Assembly: GCA_003512705.1 (NCBI GenBank)
Contig: DOPF01000003.1
Location: forward strand, 3,558 to 8,962
DNA: 5,405 nt
From: Patescibacteria group bacterium
GTDB lineage: Bacteria > Patescibacteriota > Patescibacteriia > Veblenbacterales > UBA10138
Reading direction: 5' to 3'
In this document: positions 5,196 through 5,405 of the stretch, in pieces
How positions within the stretch are numbered: the stretch's first letter is position 1
How the letters are laid out: each line of letters begins with the position of its first letter
Made by a program: the position numbers and the translations under genes
Notes under the pieces: generated by a model
What the model saw: only the letters and a program-made list of their open reading frames with translations
The model's database searches: none
What the model was told of the DNA's origin: nothing

Positions 5196-5405
5196 TTATT
5201 CAACAAATGGTATATTTCCCGGCACGTCCCCGCCGCCCACGCTGGCCGGCGATTCTGAAGCCGCGGCGCCTCGCTTAACCAAGGGCAAGCTAAATGGCGG
5301 CTCAGCTTTTTTAACATCAGTTTTTCTAACTAACGGCGCTTTAACTGTCATAACTGGAAAGTGCCAAATCGTAGCCAGTTCCTCAATGTTCATAATTCGG
5401 CCCCA
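5196..5405 (-). CDS. C-terminus of a larger conserved protein preceding the ATPase (5' end outside window)
   Basis: The frame is open from the window edge to the TAA at 5198-5196, 69 codons. Although a Met occurs at 5393, four in-frame codons before it (W-G-R-I) are open and no ribosome site precedes it. I therefore read this as the tail of a longer protein rather than a 65-aa gene. The block NIEELATIWHFP followed by VKAPL and KKAEPPFSLP resembles the conserved end of the large protein commonly found just upstream of this ATPase in Patescibacteria (recollection, not a search). The last 30 residues are Gly/Ala/Pro-rich and low in complexity. The 2-bp gap to the ATPase suggests both act in one complex, perhaps with this partner as membrane or scaffold component. 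Confidence 0.7.
   Translation of the reverse strand, partial: WGRIMNIEELATIWHFPVMTVKAPLVRKTDVKKAEPPFSLPLVKRGAAASESPASVGGGDVPGNIPFVE

Noticed and set aside
5196..5393. Stand-alone 65-aa protein starting at the Met at 5393
   Set aside because: The frame is open further upstream to the window edge, no Shine-Dalgarno precedes the Met, and the sequence looks like the end of a longer protein.
1..5405. UGA-to-glycine recoding, as in some Patescibacteria
   Set aside because: No in-frame TGA occurs in any of the long genes despite many glycines. All five visible stops are TAA or TAG, so recoding is not supported.

Overview
This is a 5.4 kb, all-minus-strand segment of a bacterial chromosome that looks like Candidate Phyla Radiation (Patescibacteria) DNA. 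The best evidence is the pair at the right end: a soluble HerA/TrwB-like DNA-motor ATPase preceded by the tail of a larger protein with an 'NIEELATIWHFP' block. That arrangement is typical of Patescibacteria. A small 3-cysteine ferredoxin ending in DGKQIYP and a tightly packed operon fit the same picture. The phylum call is inference from gene families, not from a marker gene. The standard code applies: the five visible stops are TAA or TAG, and none of the many glycines is encoded by TGA.

Reading in the direction of transcription (right to left): (1) 5405-5196 is the C-terminus of a protein whose body lies outside the window. (2) 5193-3433 is a 586-aa P-loop ATPase with a C-terminal Cys knuckle and a Pro-rich tail. 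(3) 3424-2690 is a LOG/TIGR00730 nucleotide-monophosphate phosphoribohydrolase-like protein. (4) 2688-2440 is a ferredoxin. Gaps of 2, 8 and 1 bp mark these four as one transcription unit. (5) 2439-1995 is a 445-bp non-coding stretch, GC-richer than the operon, with several inverted repeats. Some of these pair better as minus-strand RNA, and no known RNA family was recognised. (6) 1994-957 is a complete type II (eukaryote-like) glutamine synthetase with a GTG start and the only strong Shine-Dalgarno here. At about 54% G+C by hand count, against roughly 36-43% in sampled lines of its neighbours, it looks recently acquired. A strong intrinsic terminator (938-904) follows it. (7) 878-1 is mnmA, the tRNA-U34 2-thiouridylase. 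It is intact but runs off the window, and it is driven by a perfect extended -10 promoter so close to the ATG that the mRNA should be nearly leaderless.

The most interesting items are two different heptanucleotide tandem repeats embedded in frame in mnmA, the structured unexplained RNA-like region upstream of glutamine synthetase (including mutually exclusive stems), the foreign-looking GSII gene, and a degenerate zinc knuckle (C-x2-C...C-x2-D) in the ATPase. No clear new multi-gene system is proven. The motor plus its upstream partner is the best candidate for a poorly described apparatus.
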